Below are positions 35,890 to 47,984 of a stretch of 64,000 nt of DNA, piece after piece. The stretch lies in the NCBI GenBank assembly GCA_900095095.1, contig FMBT01000337.1, positions 186,001-250,000 of the forward strand. Reading direction: 5' to 3'. The stretch is from Fragilariopsis cylindrus CCMP1102. Its lineage: Eukaryota; Bacillariophyta; Bacillariophyceae; Bacillariales; Bacillariaceae. A program made the translations under genes and the position numbers. Below the pieces are notes generated by a model that worked only from the letters and a program-made list of their open reading frames with translations, made no database searches and was not told the DNA's origin. How positions within the stretch are numbered: position 1 is the stretch's first letter; every line of letters starts with the position of its first letter.

Positions 35890-38141
35890 TTAACTACTTT
35901 GGAATTCACCCCTAACCGCTCGTTCGCCCTGTGGCACAACGTTTTGTAGACGCTTGATCAATCGACTTTGAAGTCCCTCTTCACTATCCACAGACTGTAG
36001 CATAACTGGGTCCACCTCGCTGCAAACATCATCCGCAAATGCATACATCAGGAGATTCCTTGACTGATTAGTATCAAGCCCTCTGGATCGGAGGTAAAAT
36101 AGTTCTTCTTCGGACAAATCGGAAACGGTAGCACCATGAGTACACTGTACATCATCGGCAATAATTTCTAAAGATGGTACCGCCCATGCACGTGATCTAT
36201 CACTCAATAGGATAGTTCTGGATATTTGTTGACTATCTGTTTGCTGCGCGCTCTGTTCGACACGGATACGGCCGCGAAAGGCTCCAGTAGCTCTTCCTCC
36301 GATCATATTCTTTTGGATCTGCTCGCTTGTGGTACCTTGAGCGGCATGATGGATGTTTGTCTTACAATCTGTTCTTTGATTTCCGCCAGATAGGAAGAAT
36401 CCATTCAATTTGACATGTGCACGTGGTCGTAACAAGGCAACCGAATGAGCGATTCTAATTCTACCACTTCCACCGACGCTCATCACAGTTCCTGCATAAG
36501 TTCCATCATCACCTATTACATTAACTTCAATAGCATCTAAATGTGTGTCCTTCGTTGCGGCACGTTCTGCTTCTACATAACGTGCGATTGGTTCGCCCTC
36601 ACCAAAGCTGTTATCACTTTTTTCAACACCGGCAGTTACCATACCTCCAGTCTCCTCAAGGAACGAGTGTGTAACATTGGCACCCTCCTTAACAAAAACT
36701 TGTGTATATCCATTGTAAAGTTTAGGAACAGCCTCACTTTTGTCATCTAAATCAACACATGCCTGTACAACAGACAACCGACTCTTTTCTTCAGCAACAA
36801 CTAAAACTCTTGGATGAAACGCCATACCATCACAGTCGGAATTCTTCGCCGCCCCTCCACTATTTGTTACAGCATTCAGGATCAAAACTGGTTTAGGATG
36901 TTCATCGATCCCTTCATCAAGACCTTTTGGTGCTCGGACATATGCAACGGCACCAGTCCGTCTGGTATTTAATGCCGCAAAACAAGCTGTTCCTTGTTGT
37001 GTATTAATAGCGAATTGGGAAATAGGTTCACCTAAGTTATGATCAGGTCCACTAAGTTTCTTGAACGAATTACAGTATGTGTCCTCTCCGGTCGGTACGG
37101 GTGCTGCAAGTTCATCCGTGTGTCCATCTGTCAGTCTGGACAAGTATGATTTTACATCCTCAGTAACGACGGAACTATTATCATCAATATTTCCAATATT
37201 AACAGCCAAATCATCCTTCTCTATTGATAATTGGGGTACAAATCGACCATTAATGTATACCAATCGAGCCTGACACTTATCATCTGGAATCCAACTTCCA
37301 CCATTTTCTAATTGTACTCTGTAGTCTGTAATTTCCTCTTCGGTCAATTCTACAATCTTACCATTATCTTCACAACTTCCGGAATAATCCTGGTTGACCA
37401 TACTAGATACATCAAAGTTCCTCCACGTTTCTGCATTCCTCCTCGGTGTAGGTAAACCAAATTCTTCCAGTCCAAAGGCAGGTACTAATGGTGTCCAGGG
37501 TAGTTTCGTACTAACGTATGGAGTCCATTCCTCGTCATCTTCTGGCAGTGCGATCTATTTAAACAAAAAACAAAAATATATATACATATAATGAGAATGA
37601 AGTAGCCGTACTTCGAACAAACAAGACACTGCTTGATCAATACACACACACACAAACACACAAAACATATATATACATACATCATTAATTAGAGGGACTG
37701 CTGTAGTTAAAATCTTTCTCGCATCATCAGCTAACGAGCCCATAATCCCTTGTTGGTCTTCATTCCTAATAAATCGCCAAACCACTTATCACATTGTTCA
37801 TCAAGGTTGGAGCGACGTGATAAACGGAAGGATTCATGGTCAGGAACTTCGTAGTCGACACCTGCAACATATTCCTTTTTCTTAGTCTTCTTATTATTTT
37901 TATACCCTTCAGAACGTTCACCGTCTCCGCATCTTCATCGGTAAGATCCGCTTCCGGTCCTAGGCCGATACTAACGCGTAGTGATGATGTCGTTGACGAT
38001 GAAAAAGATGACACTCTATGATTGGTGCCGGTATTCGAAGAAGTAGTAGTGAAAGCAGATGTGGTGGTGATATGATGATGGCATCCCAATAAAGACAACC
38101 AACACAAAATAAGGTAACGTTTTCCGATGGTATTTTTTCAT
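35890..38141 (-). CDS. sufD: Plastid Fe-S scaffold assembly protein SufD, nuclear-encoded
   Basis: Exons 37681..38141 and 35890..37554, spliced in phase (PLIND to IALPEDDEEW). SufD is a partner of SufB and SufC in plastid Fe-S cluster assembly. The SufD beta-helix core shows RIRIAHSVALLRPRAHVKLN, GRATGAFRGRIRVEQSAQQT, SDRSRAWAVPSLEIIADDVQ, CTHGATVSDLSEEELFYLRS. LPTPRRNAETWRNFDV matches the family's N-terminal W motif. The preprotein appears to start at the ATG at 38141 (MKKNTIGKRYLILCW, in frame after adding two bases to an A run), giving a signal peptide ending HITTTSAF, a plastid cleavage site. Two more frame breaks in exon 1 (A run 37876-37880, and about 37766) are also cured by one base each, giving DHESFRLSRRSNLDEQCDKW. 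Exon 2 is intact. Confidence 0.94.
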
Positions 38142-39670
38142 AGTTTTGTTTTGTTTTGTGGATGAATGTGGGTTGGCAAGAAAGCGGTTGGTTGTGTTGT
38201 GTTATGTTTATATAAATACACTAATGTCAGATTGGATTCATTCTTTGTAGTTGTTAGAGTCAATACACTCACAACCCTTCATGCATACCTATGTATCAGG
38301 CTTTCATGAAGTTGAAATCCGGAATACAAATAAAATCCTAGTAGAAGATTGAACAAACATCATTCTTCGTCACCGCAAATCACCGAGGACGTAAATTCAG
38401 GGAATAATGGACAGACGTGGAATGGACTGAAAAAATCTGCCTGACGTCACGTGCACACAGTAATACTTTACAGTGTAGGCAAACAAAATAGTAAAAGTAA
38501 GTCAATCGCGAAAAATATTTATAATGGATCACCTACAGTAACTTACAGTATTAATAATTATTTTCCGCGAAAATTATCGACGAATGATTGTGTGCGATTT
38601 TTTCGCCGAACGAAGTTTCGGGGAGGAAAATTCGTAAAGGGAGAACGTCAATGAAATTTCATTACCGGATGCTCCTGTTTACAAATCCCTGCAGTACATC
38701 ATGTTGTAACAACTACTACATATTTTACATCACACTTTGTTCCGAGTACTAATGCTTTATCTTTTAACCTTTACTAAGGTGTTTAGGTACTTCGATGGTA
38801 TTTTCCTGTGGATTTTTGACTTCTTGTCACCGTGCAGACACTACTAGTTGTCAACAATTATTCTAACAGGATAAATATAGATGCACTTTATGTATTATTT
38901 ATTTTCCATCATCTTCCCTTATGGCTTGCTCTCCCTTTGTCTTTACTTTCGTCACAGCAGACCTTCAGATTGCTCTGTTTTTTGAATCTACTAGTATAGT
39001 TGCTTTCAAGCACATGGAACTTCCTTTTTAATATTATTCTTTCTAAGATATCTCTTTACTATTTATTTTGTACATATTTTTGCACCGTTACTTCTACATG
39101 CTTCTATATATATATATATATATTCTGTTATTATTATGAGCAACAGTGGAATTTGGATGCATTGCCGTATCTGATCTTTAAACATTGTCTCTTGTCTAAT
39201 AGTACGATGCTTTGATTGATATTATTATGATTGAAGGGGAGCATCAAATCAATCCACCTGCAAAAATCTAACAATATCCTCAAACTTGAGATACAAATTT
39301 TAGATGGAACGTTCAGTTGCTACATTGAATATCCGTTATGGTTTACAATAAATCAACCTATAATGCCCTGTCATAGCATAAAAACCAAGATCACAATCAA
39401 TATTGCATCAGGCTTAGGATATTAAGAAACTTAAATACAATAAACATAGTTAAAGGTTCAAAATTCTTTCCTACGTAGATTTTTTTTTAAATAATAGTAG
39501 TACGTTTTATTCTAGTACAACTGCCATAGCGATATTAATTTTGTCGACAAAAGCGATAGTGTGTATGTTATCGATATGTCAAATTTTGATAATAGACTGG
39601 GAAAAGGTATTGTCAAACAATATGTTTTACAACAACAAAAAGCAAAAGATAAGGTAAGTGTATCTCCCAA
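38142..39670. other. Intergenic region
   Basis: No supported gene. A (ta)n run lies at 39106-39122. A possible isolated first exon (ATG at 39575, MSNFDNRLGKGIVKQYVLQQ, then a gtaagtg at 39656) has no visible partner exon. Confidence 0.5.
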
Positions 39671-40286
39671 TCAACCCCAAAATACGTCCTTCTTTTCACC
39701 AGCTGCATCGTGTTTGTAAACTTCCATCAGATCAAGTGCCTTCTTCTTGTTATCTTCGTAGTAAGGGAAAATTCTCTCGCAAGCCTCTTTTCCAGCAAGT
39801 TTCACCGCCGTTTGATATGCCGTTTCTCTCTTGTTGATTAAGCATTCCATGTGCGTAACTGCCTGGTTCATGCAGGCTGCTGGAAATGGGGAGGAATCAG
39901 ACGAATCCTGTTGTGGAATATAAACATAAACCAAGCGAGAAGCAGCAAAGATGAAATCAAGGAGAACGGTATTTATCATCAGAAATATATATTATGCAAA
40001 ACTATTCTTTTTTTAAAGCGTAAAACACGTAAACCATGGCATTAATAAAGATATAAAGTACTCGCATAGAGCGATGGAATCGATAGGCCTTGCTTACCTC
40101 AGAATTCGAAGCACATGATTTCAAAAGTTCCTGTGTACTAGCGCACATTTTTTGGAAGGCTTCGGCTTTTGGATTTTCCGCTTTCCGAAGTGCGTAGGAC
40201 TTTTCTTGGGCGCTTTTGAATACATCAGCAGGGATAGATTCCACGGGGATGCCCTTTGCTTTTGCGTACTCTTCAATATCCAACAT
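39671..40286 (-). CDS. Twin CX9C (CHCH-type) protein
   Basis: Exons 40098..40286 and 39671..39907, phase 0, 141 residues. Exon 1 holds C48-x9-C58 (CASTQELLKSC) and exon 2 C75-x9-C85 (CMNQAVTHMEC), so the coiled-coil-helix-coiled-coil-helix pair is formed by splicing, as in the gene at the left edge. The C-terminal part is helical and charged (KLAGKEACERIFPYYEDN). Such proteins are typically trapped in the mitochondrial intermembrane space by disulfide relay. The 16-residue gap between helices is longer than usual. No specific family recognised. No frameshift. Confidence 0.75.
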
Positions 40287-40896
40287 TATTATCGTCTCTA
40301 TATATTACCGGTTATTGAATCAATCCGAATTATATTACCAGTCGACTTAGGACCTATGATATTTGTATCACCTAAACGCTAGAGATGTGCTAAAGTAGTG
40401 TTGTTGTTGCTTTGTTGTTTCATATCGTTCGCCGACTATTCAGGGTCGTATCGTCGGGTGCTTATTTTGGGTCAAAATGGGATATACAAGTTATTCTATC
40501 GCGCATTCAGTCATGGATGATTGAGTCCTGGTACAAGTGAGATCCCGGTACAAGTGAAAGTCGCTAGTACTGGTAATACAGTACATCATACACGTTGACA
40601 AGAAGACCACACGACACAAACTACTGTAGAAGCAAAACTAAACATTTACTTTTTTCACAAGTTAGCGCTGATCGCTTGACAAAATTTTACTGTCCAGTCT
40701 AGCTACAAGCCCACACGACACAAACTAGAATCAAAACTAATCATTAACTTTTTTCACAAGTCAGAACTGATCGCTTGACAAAATCATATAAACATATTGT
40801 CCAGTCTAGCCACGTTTGAGTATAACAAATAGAATAAAATATAATACTACGACGTCAATTTTTGTTTTGTTCTTAAAATTTCCATCTTTTGTTATA
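40287..40896. other. Divergent promoter region with a tandem duplication
   Basis: Holds the ~103-base duplication 40608-40812; otherwise nothing recognised. Confidence 0.6.
40608..40812. repeat. ~103-base imperfect tandem duplication upstream of orphan gene
   Basis: Copies begin cacacgacacaaact at 40608 and 40712; both carry ttttttcacaagt, ctgatcgcttgacaaaat and tgtccagtctagc. Divergence with small indels shows it is not recent. Confidence 0.9.
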
Positions 40897-42098
40897 ATGT
40901 CATCACGAGAAAATCGCAGAAGGAGCCGTTCGGAATTATCTGGAGTAGAGCAAGATTCTGTTGTTGCCACTCGTGTCCATCGACGCCGTAGGACAGAATT
41001 TTCAAGCCCCGCCAGGCTTATATTACCTCGACTCACCGAGGTAACCAGATACTTCAATAGAAATGAGTATGTCATAGTAAAAGAGGCGCACGCTAAGGTG
41101 GGTCAGCTTGTAAGTAACGATGGCCCATACAGACGAAAACTGCTCGAGTTGACTACGGAGAGCATTAATCACCTCAGAGATTCAACACAAGGACGAGTAC
41201 AAGTACAAGAAAATGCTGATGAGGTAGTTCTTTCAGCTTGGGATAATATAACTTACTATTGGGCCAGGCAGTCGGACCATCGTGTCAAGAAAGAAAAAGC
41301 AACTGCTTTTGCTTCGATGGGTCGTGAAAACCAAAAGTACTTCCCTTTCATTGCTATCAGCGATTGTTTCAGAAAGAATGACTGGCTCATTGCTGGAGAA
41401 GTCAACAGTAGTCAAATTCTGGCAACGGCGATAGGGAAGAAGACATTGCTTTTGTTCTTCCGGAAGATCAAGCACGCATTTCTACACCTTGTGCATAGAT
41501 ATCTTCGAATTATTCACTTAGAAGAATGGACAGACGATCTCACCCCAGAAAAGTACACTCCGTACAATGCAAGATATGTCGGCAACAAATATTTATCAGA
41601 AGTCGGTGATCACGACGAGGAAGAAGATTCAGGAGGACCAATCCTCCCACGCTACAATAACAAGATGCTTTCGGACGATGACAACCAACTCTGTTTGTAC
41701 TACAACCGACAATTCCTTGAACTGACAGACGAACAGGTTGATGGTTTATTAACTATGCATATTACTTCGATCTCGTACAACGTGAGGGAACACGTCACAA
41801 TGATGGTGGTTGGTCGTTTCTATTTAGTCGAGCCGTGACCAACAATATTTTGACTGAGGATTTCTTCGTTCCTGCAACCAACGGGACACTCGTTCATAGA
41901 TCCAGTACTGCTGCTAGTGAGACTACTTCGAGATTGGGTTCACCTCCTCCAGTAATGACTCCCGAGGACAACCGTGGATATCCTTTGTGGCGTACTCTTG
42001 GCCACGTTCCCTTCGAACGACCCGTGTTGTCTCCTGCTACTAGAAATAGAACTGTAGTTGCATCGCAATCGAGTTCGCTTTTTCCAATACCCAGCTAG
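40897..42098 (+). CDS. Orphan protein of about 400 residues
   Basis: Starts MSSRENRRRSRSELSG. An Arg/Ser-rich head is followed by a compact, mostly helical region (LPRLTEVTRYFNRNEYVIVK, WDNITYYWARQSDHRVKKEK, RKIKHAFLHLVHRYLRIIHL) and an acidic stretch (DHDEEEDSGGP). The frame closes at 41838 and continues in the next frame from EPVTNNILTEDFFVPATNG to a Pro/Ser-rich end; one added C at 41833-41834 joins the two. Codon use is more even than in the repeat-rich neighbours and Asn/Gln runs are lacking. No family recognised; a lineage-specific or transposon-derived protein is possible. The RS head resembles a nuclear or RNA-binding signal. Confidence 0.55.
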
Positions 42099-42511
42099 AT
42101 CTTGTAAATAAATGCACACCAATGTTGCATCGATACCGTGACGCATCTTCCAAGGGTGGACAAAAGCCACTACACGGTAATGATAAAGTCAGTAACGTTA
42201 ATGCAAAAAAAAGTGGGCGATGCTTATTCTGTAATATATTTGTCATAATTAAATACCACTGTAATGAATTAGAATAGATATAGTATTATCTAATCTTATA
42301 CTTTAACCTTGCATTTAAAACTATATTTTTAAATATATGAATATCTATGTATGTATATATATATATATATATATATATAATATGTTCGATGTGTTTTTAA
42401 TGAATTAAAGATATCGAACCTTGCAGATCAATTCATAGTGATTTTTCTCTTCATCAGATATATTTCTCTAACACAATGATTATAGTTTTTAAACGCCATG
42501 TCGTTATTACG
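42099..42511. other. Intergenic region with (ta)n repeat
   Basis: A (ta)n microsatellite at about 42352-42379; nothing else. Confidence 0.7.
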
Positions 42512-44229
42512 TTACGACTTTACCGCAACTTCCCAGCAGTCATCTTCATCGGAGGAATTGCTACTAGTATCTTTCAGATACGATCCTTTACTGCTGCTGG
42601 TCACAATCTTTTTTGATAGATGCCGTACAAGTAAATTTCGAAAACCTTTCTTTTCAGCTGGTGGTTGTTCTTCTTTTTTAACACTAGAAGGCTCTTCTAT
42701 TCTAATACTTGGAGGCGCTAGTCGCATATTGTCTAGGAGATCATGGAGTCCATCTGTTCGTTCCCGTATGTCAGAAGAAGAACTGTTGTTGTTGTTGTTA
42801 TCATCTCCGCCATCGTCGTCATTATACATTTCGTCGATGTCGATTTCGCTACAACTTTTATGTCCATTAGTACTAGGACTTGCCTCCGCTTTTAAATTGC
42901 GTACACTTTGTGATGAATGACGCTGTCTGCTAAGACTACCTCGTCGGCTTTTGGTTGAAGATAATTGTCTAGGATTGCTGTTGCTGTTGCTGGTGTTACC
43001 GTCGTCGTTGTTATTATTATTTTCGTCGATATAGAATGGTTCACTCAAACTTTTACGCCCATCAATACTTGGACTTATCTCCGATTTCAAATTGCGTACA
43101 CTTTCTGATGAACGACGCTGCCTACTAAGACTACTTCGTCGGTGTTTGATTGGATTAGTAACATCGATATTTGAAGAGCGCCTGCTGAGATCACTTCGTC
43201 GGTTTTTGGTTGAAGATGATAATCGAGGGTTGCTGTTGTTGTTGTCATCTCCGCCATCGTCGTCATTATTGATTTCATCGATGTCGATTTCACTGCAACT
43301 TTTATGTCCATAAGTACTTGGACTGTCTCTGTTTTAAAATTGCGTACACTTTGTGTTGAACGACGCTGTCTACTAAGACCACTTCGTCGGTTAGCAGTAG
43401 TAACATCGGGATCTGAAGAGCGCCTGCTGGAACTTCGTTCAGATTGTTGTCTTGAAAAACCACTTCTTCTACCTGATTGTTCTGGTGTATTAGTCTCAGA
43501 ACGATCGGCCCTATTCTTTATAGCTGTACGATTATCACTCTGTTTCTTCCTTTTGTCATTATTTGTATCAGTATCAGTATCATCAATACCATCATCGATA
43601 TCAATATACTCAATATCATCAATAACATGGCAGCTGTTGTCGGGTTCATGAATATCTGATCTATTACAGAGAAGAGAAGTCTTCAATTCTTCGCACTTGT
43701 TCGATTTTATAATATTCAACAAAAGCGCCTTCATACGTTCCGACGACTGGCTCTTTCTCATTAAATTTACAAATTTGGAAATTTCAACCTCAAATCTCGT
43801 CGTTGTCGCTGTCGCTGATGTCGTGGAGGTCCAACGATAGATCCCAAGAAGTACTACTCTGGTCTGGATAAAATGTTGCGCTGTTACGTCTCTCTTTCTC
43901 TCTATTTTCTTTCCTGTTCTTGTTCTCGTTTTCTTCACAAGATTTCTGGTCTGGAAATTCGGGATGCCAAGAAGTATTACTCTGGTCTTGAGAAAATGTT
44001 GTTGTTGTTGTACCGTGGCGATCCCAAGAATTATTATCAATACCTCCTCGACTTCTTTCTTATTCTTCTTTGTTATCTTACAATCGCCTATCATATCGTA
44101 ATTAGAACTACAACTATCGAGATTATCTGAGAAAAGTGACGATTCTGGGCCATCCTCGACCTTAGGAAAGAATCGTCCGTCTGTATTGCCTTTCCCGGTA
44201 AAACCATTCATTTTCATAAACCTACTCAT
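42512..44229 (-). CDS. Ser/Arg/Asn-rich protein with internal repeats
   Basis: Starts MSRFMKMNGFTGKGNTDGRF. The middle and end hold at least three copies of a module of the form RRSxLSRQRRSSxSVRNxK(S/T)E, followed by SPSxxGxKSxSE and an acidic-Asn run (DIDEMYNDDDGGDDNNNN). The repeats alternate basic RS clusters with acidic clusters and are good kinase targets (RRGS, RRSS). C-terminal segment: RNLLVRHLSKKIVTSSSKGS, then an acidic DEDDCWEVAVKS end. The frame changes near 44110, 43780, 43330 and 43088, and codes the same repeat before and after, so it is one gene. No family recognised. Confidence 0.55.
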
Positions 44230-44430
44230 TTTGTTGCTGTATTCTACGAGAGAGAGAAAAAAGAAGATATGGCGTACTATACAGATTGTAGACGATTGAC
44301 CGATGGCGAGTTGTTGGTCTATAAAAGAATGTAAAATGATACCCTGAATTGCTTCGTTGAATCATGTGCACCCAGTCAAAGTTTCTACTACCACTAGGCT
44401 TCGCTCGGAATAAAGTTTGTGCATCATATG

Positions 44431-44527
44431 CCTTCATTATTTTAAATACTAAGAATAGAACTATGCCGTTTTTGCTAATGGGCCTTCATTATTTTAAATA
44501 CTACGAGTAGAACCATGCAGTTTGTGC
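44431..44527. repeat. Pair of ~45-base direct repeats
   Basis: ccttcattattttaaatact is repeated at 44431 and 44483, 52 bases apart, followed by similar agaactatgc / agaaccatgc tails. Confidence 0.9.
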
Positions 44528-44624
44528 CGAAGTTATTGGTAGAATGCACTTGAGACGAACCTTAGATAATCATTATTTATACCGATAATGACTTCTTGGT
44601 CATTCCTACATCACATCATACATA

Positions 44625-44830
44625 CTTCCTCCAGAGAACGCTAATTTACTGCATACTATCGTTTAAAAATTTAGCGCTTGTAAAATAGCACTAAAACCTT
44701 AAAATCTACCCAATCGACAGGAAATTACAAAAATAAAATGAGATTTTGAAAGTTTTCGAATCACTCTCGAACTTTTGGGTCTTAATTTTGATAACGATAG
44801 CTGATGTAAATTAACGCTCGCTGGAGGAAG
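44625..44830. mobile_element. Second Stowaway-like MITE
   Basis: Starts cttcctccagagaacgctaa and ends with the inverted form (ttaacgctcgctggaggaag). Inverted repeats extend some 25 bases, then about 10 more (tatcgtt/aacgata). The first ten bases match the MITE at 1454. TA is present on the left side only; the right side reads ga. About 206 bases, non-coding. Confidence 0.7.
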
Positions 44831-45102
44831 GAATAGTATAAATTGGATTTGGCCGGCGGGGCCCAAATTGGGGGTTCTTTTAAATTTTCGAATTCTTCTC
44901 AATTCTCCCCCAAAATGAAAGCATGTATCAGTAAAAAATAAAAATCAATCTTTAAGAAAAAAATGATCACGAACACAAATTTAACAGCAACAACCAACAG
45001 CAAAATCCCAACAAGAACCATAAGCAGAACAACCTTCGGATTATTTTCTACCAAACACGGCAAAGCCAATCTGAAACCTCTCCCGCTTGTATTAAATCCA
45101 AT

Positions 45103-47359
45103 ATGTCTGCGAATCTTGATAACGCCTGGGGAGATGAGGAAGGTCTCGACATTAGTGATGATGGGTTCGGTTGGGAAGATGACGATGACTTATTTGGAAA
45201 TAGCGAAGATGCTACTACTAGTCATATATAGACGTACCAGAGATCAAAGGAAATGAAGAAGACAACGATGACAATGACAACGGCGAAGATGACGACTCTG
45301 GTCTCGGATTTCCCTCCGCTACTCCTGTAACGGCATCTATACCACCTCCTGTTTCGTCTCCGTCTCCTACAGAAGAAGAATCACAAATCGGTTGGGAGGA
45401 TGATGACAACTTATTTGGAAATAGTGAAGATGATGGTTATGGAGAAGAAGTACTTGAGACGACGACGACAGCCGCAGCAAAGTTCCAACGTAATCAAAGC
45501 AAAAAACCGCCGCCGCCACCACCACCACCACCACGGGAACAACAACAACAACAACAAAATCCTCCTTCTGGTATGATGCCAATCAATCGCAATCCACAAA
45601 TTTCAAAAATGGTCGAAAATCTTTCAAACTACGTTACGTCTTTAAATCGAATGCTTTCTTCAATCAACGCTGTCTTGGAATTGAATATAACACCCCCCAA
45701 AAGGCTGAAGAGCTAGTGGAATACTATGGCAGTCGTCCTAAACTTGCAGAATACACTCGATCAAAAGAACTTCATAGGATGAACTACAAGGTAGTATTGC
45801 CACACGGTCATGTAGAAACTAACAAAGAACGCATCCTTGCCGATAATCTATTGTCAGACAAATCCCTTGTTTCACGTGCAGCTAATCAATCATTGCTCGC
45901 CGATCTTCTGCACGTCATTACTGGGAATGATTTGATTGTTCAACCACAATATTTTGCGATATGTGTCGCAACGTGGTGTGGATTTATCATTCATATTGGT
46001 GATCAAGGAGCAGACATGGTTGACTGCCGAGCTACACTTTCCATATCCTTGCCAACAGAACAAGGTGACCGCTTGAGTATTGCTGAAGTTTCTGTTCTCG
46101 TCATCTTTTCTCCTAGTCAACCAATGGTTGAGTTTAAAGTACTGAAAATTGATGTTCTTTTGGAGGACCACTCTCAACTTGTGGGTGTTGCCGAATTTAT
46201 AAACGCGATGGAAGGTCATAATAATTATGAAGATGATGGTTTACAAAATGATGTATCAGCTGATATTTACCGTGACGCATTCCTGGAAAACTCTCAACGT
46301 ATGCTATCTTTGTCGTCGAAAGGGATGAAGTCGGCATTGATGCAAATGGATTCCGTCATTAACATAAAAGGAAAGTTACAGAGTATTTCGAACTTTATTC
46401 CAGGGACAGACCAACTTTTGGCTGCTGCAGAGGAAGAAGCAAAAGCATTCACGGAAGCTAGAAATCAACAACAACAACAACAACAACAACAATCCGGTAA
46501 TGGATTTCCCCGTCCATCACCGCCGCCGCCGCCACGACCTAGTATTTCAAACTTTATCCCAGGAGCAGATCAACTTTTGGCTGCAGAGGAAGAAGCAAAA
46601 CTGTGGAAGTCAGAAACAGAAAGCAACAATCTGCTGGTCATGAATTTCCCCGTCCCCACCACCGCTGCCACGAGCTCCTGGTTCTGATGAATATCGACCA
46701 CAATCGATTCTGGGTGGCCTCGTTCGCAGCGGATGGAAGACTCTAGCTAAATCGGTGGTACTTCCCGACGATGATGATCCTGCAATTTATGGTGAATCAG
46801 TACCGCCACCTCGAGTTGGAGTTTATAACGAACCAAGCGTACCAATGTCACTATACCGAAAAGAAGATACAGCTCCCGAAAAAACTCAGAATCTTACAGG
46901 AAAGATGAGACAACTAATGATCACATCTACCACCAAAGAAGAACGACGTATAAAACAGGATCAAATAGATCCGGTTCCAAGATAGGTGAAGTAAAATCGA
47001 CTGAAAATGAGATCCAAACTGAAGTGCTTAATTCAATTGCTGCAAAGACTATAGATGATCTCAATCGAAATGCTGATAAAAAGAAAGATGAAGCAATCGA
47101 TTACGATGGCTGGGACGATTTCGGTCTTGATGATGATGATTTGGATGATTTGGATGATACATCAGGTTCGCAAAAGTTGTCTGTAGAAGAGGAGTCATTA
47201 TTTGTTCATTCATCAGATGTTATAATAGTCGATTCGCCGCCATTGACACAGGAACAATTCCCTGTCATTGAGACGAAGTATAATCCAGAGGATGATATTG
47301 TTGAGACTCGGAAACGCTGGGTGAATCCACGGCCGTATAGACCTTATATAAGAGGCTAG
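45103..47359 (+). CDS. Acidic protein with repeated Trp-Asp motifs, function unknown
   Basis: Starts MSANLDNAWGDEEGLDISDD. Acidic Trp motifs occur at the N terminus (GFGWEDDDDLFGNSED and GWEDDDNLFGNSED) and near the C terminus (DYDGWDDFGLDDDDLDDL). The middle is folded: MVENLSNYVTSLNRMLSSIN, ELVEYYGSRPKLAEYTRSKE, then a beta-rich part (FAICVATWCGFIIHIGDQGA, LSIAEVSVLVIFSPSQPM). A second pair of repeats, ISNFIPG(T/A)DQLLAA, flanks a Gln run and a Pro run. It ends with WVNPRPYRPYIRG. Acidic Trp and DLF motifs often bind trafficking adaptors, but this is inference. Frame breaks near 45230, 45693-45698 (C run), 46640 and 46982; the first and third stay close to simple repeats. Confidence 0.6.
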
Positions 47360-47984
47360 CTAGATTTTTTATTATCGGGTCTACCTTCGTATGATATAGG
47401 AAGTTATTGTGAAGAATATGCATTAGAAATGAATGAATTACAAGGAATGTTTCAGTTTTAATTCTTCCAATTGATTTTTATAATTAATAGGTATTTTCTA
47501 GCAGTAGTAGGTCGCGTCCTATTACAATTAGTAGCACGTCGTGAGGCATTGTGTGCATGTGTCGTTATATGTGTCTTGTTTTATTCTATCATTCCTGAAA
47601 GAGCCTATTGTTTTGTTCAATCTGATAGTAGAGCATGCGGCTCCAATATTGCAGGCAAGTGAAAAGTGCAAGTGAAACGGTGATACCAATTCAGTATGTT
47701 TGGGCTAGTGGTACGATTATGATGACGAGTTATAGACGGTGCTTGTTACCATATACAGTATACAAGATGTGCAAGAGGTGCAACACCATCTATAATATTA
47801 TATCCAACAATTAATTCAGTTCTATGATTGATTGATTGATTTCATCCGTACAAAAGCAATAAATAACATTACAATTGTACTCTATTTTCGCACAGTATTC
47901 AATAAGTTAAAAAATAATTTATAGATTATATTATATTACATTGAACATTATGTTATATTATATTATCTTTACTTTATATTCTAT
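47360..47984. other. Intergenic region
   Basis: AT-rich between convergent genes; nothing recognised. Confidence 0.6.

Larger units (their letters stand above)
44230..45102. other. Intergenic region with duplicated block and MITE
   Basis: Contains direct repeats (44431-44527) and a MITE (44625-44830). Confidence 0.6.

Noticed and set aside
47471-47662. Hydrophobic open frame of 63 codons
   Set aside because: Hydrophobicity alone; no signal context, no similarity and flanked by stops without splice sites.
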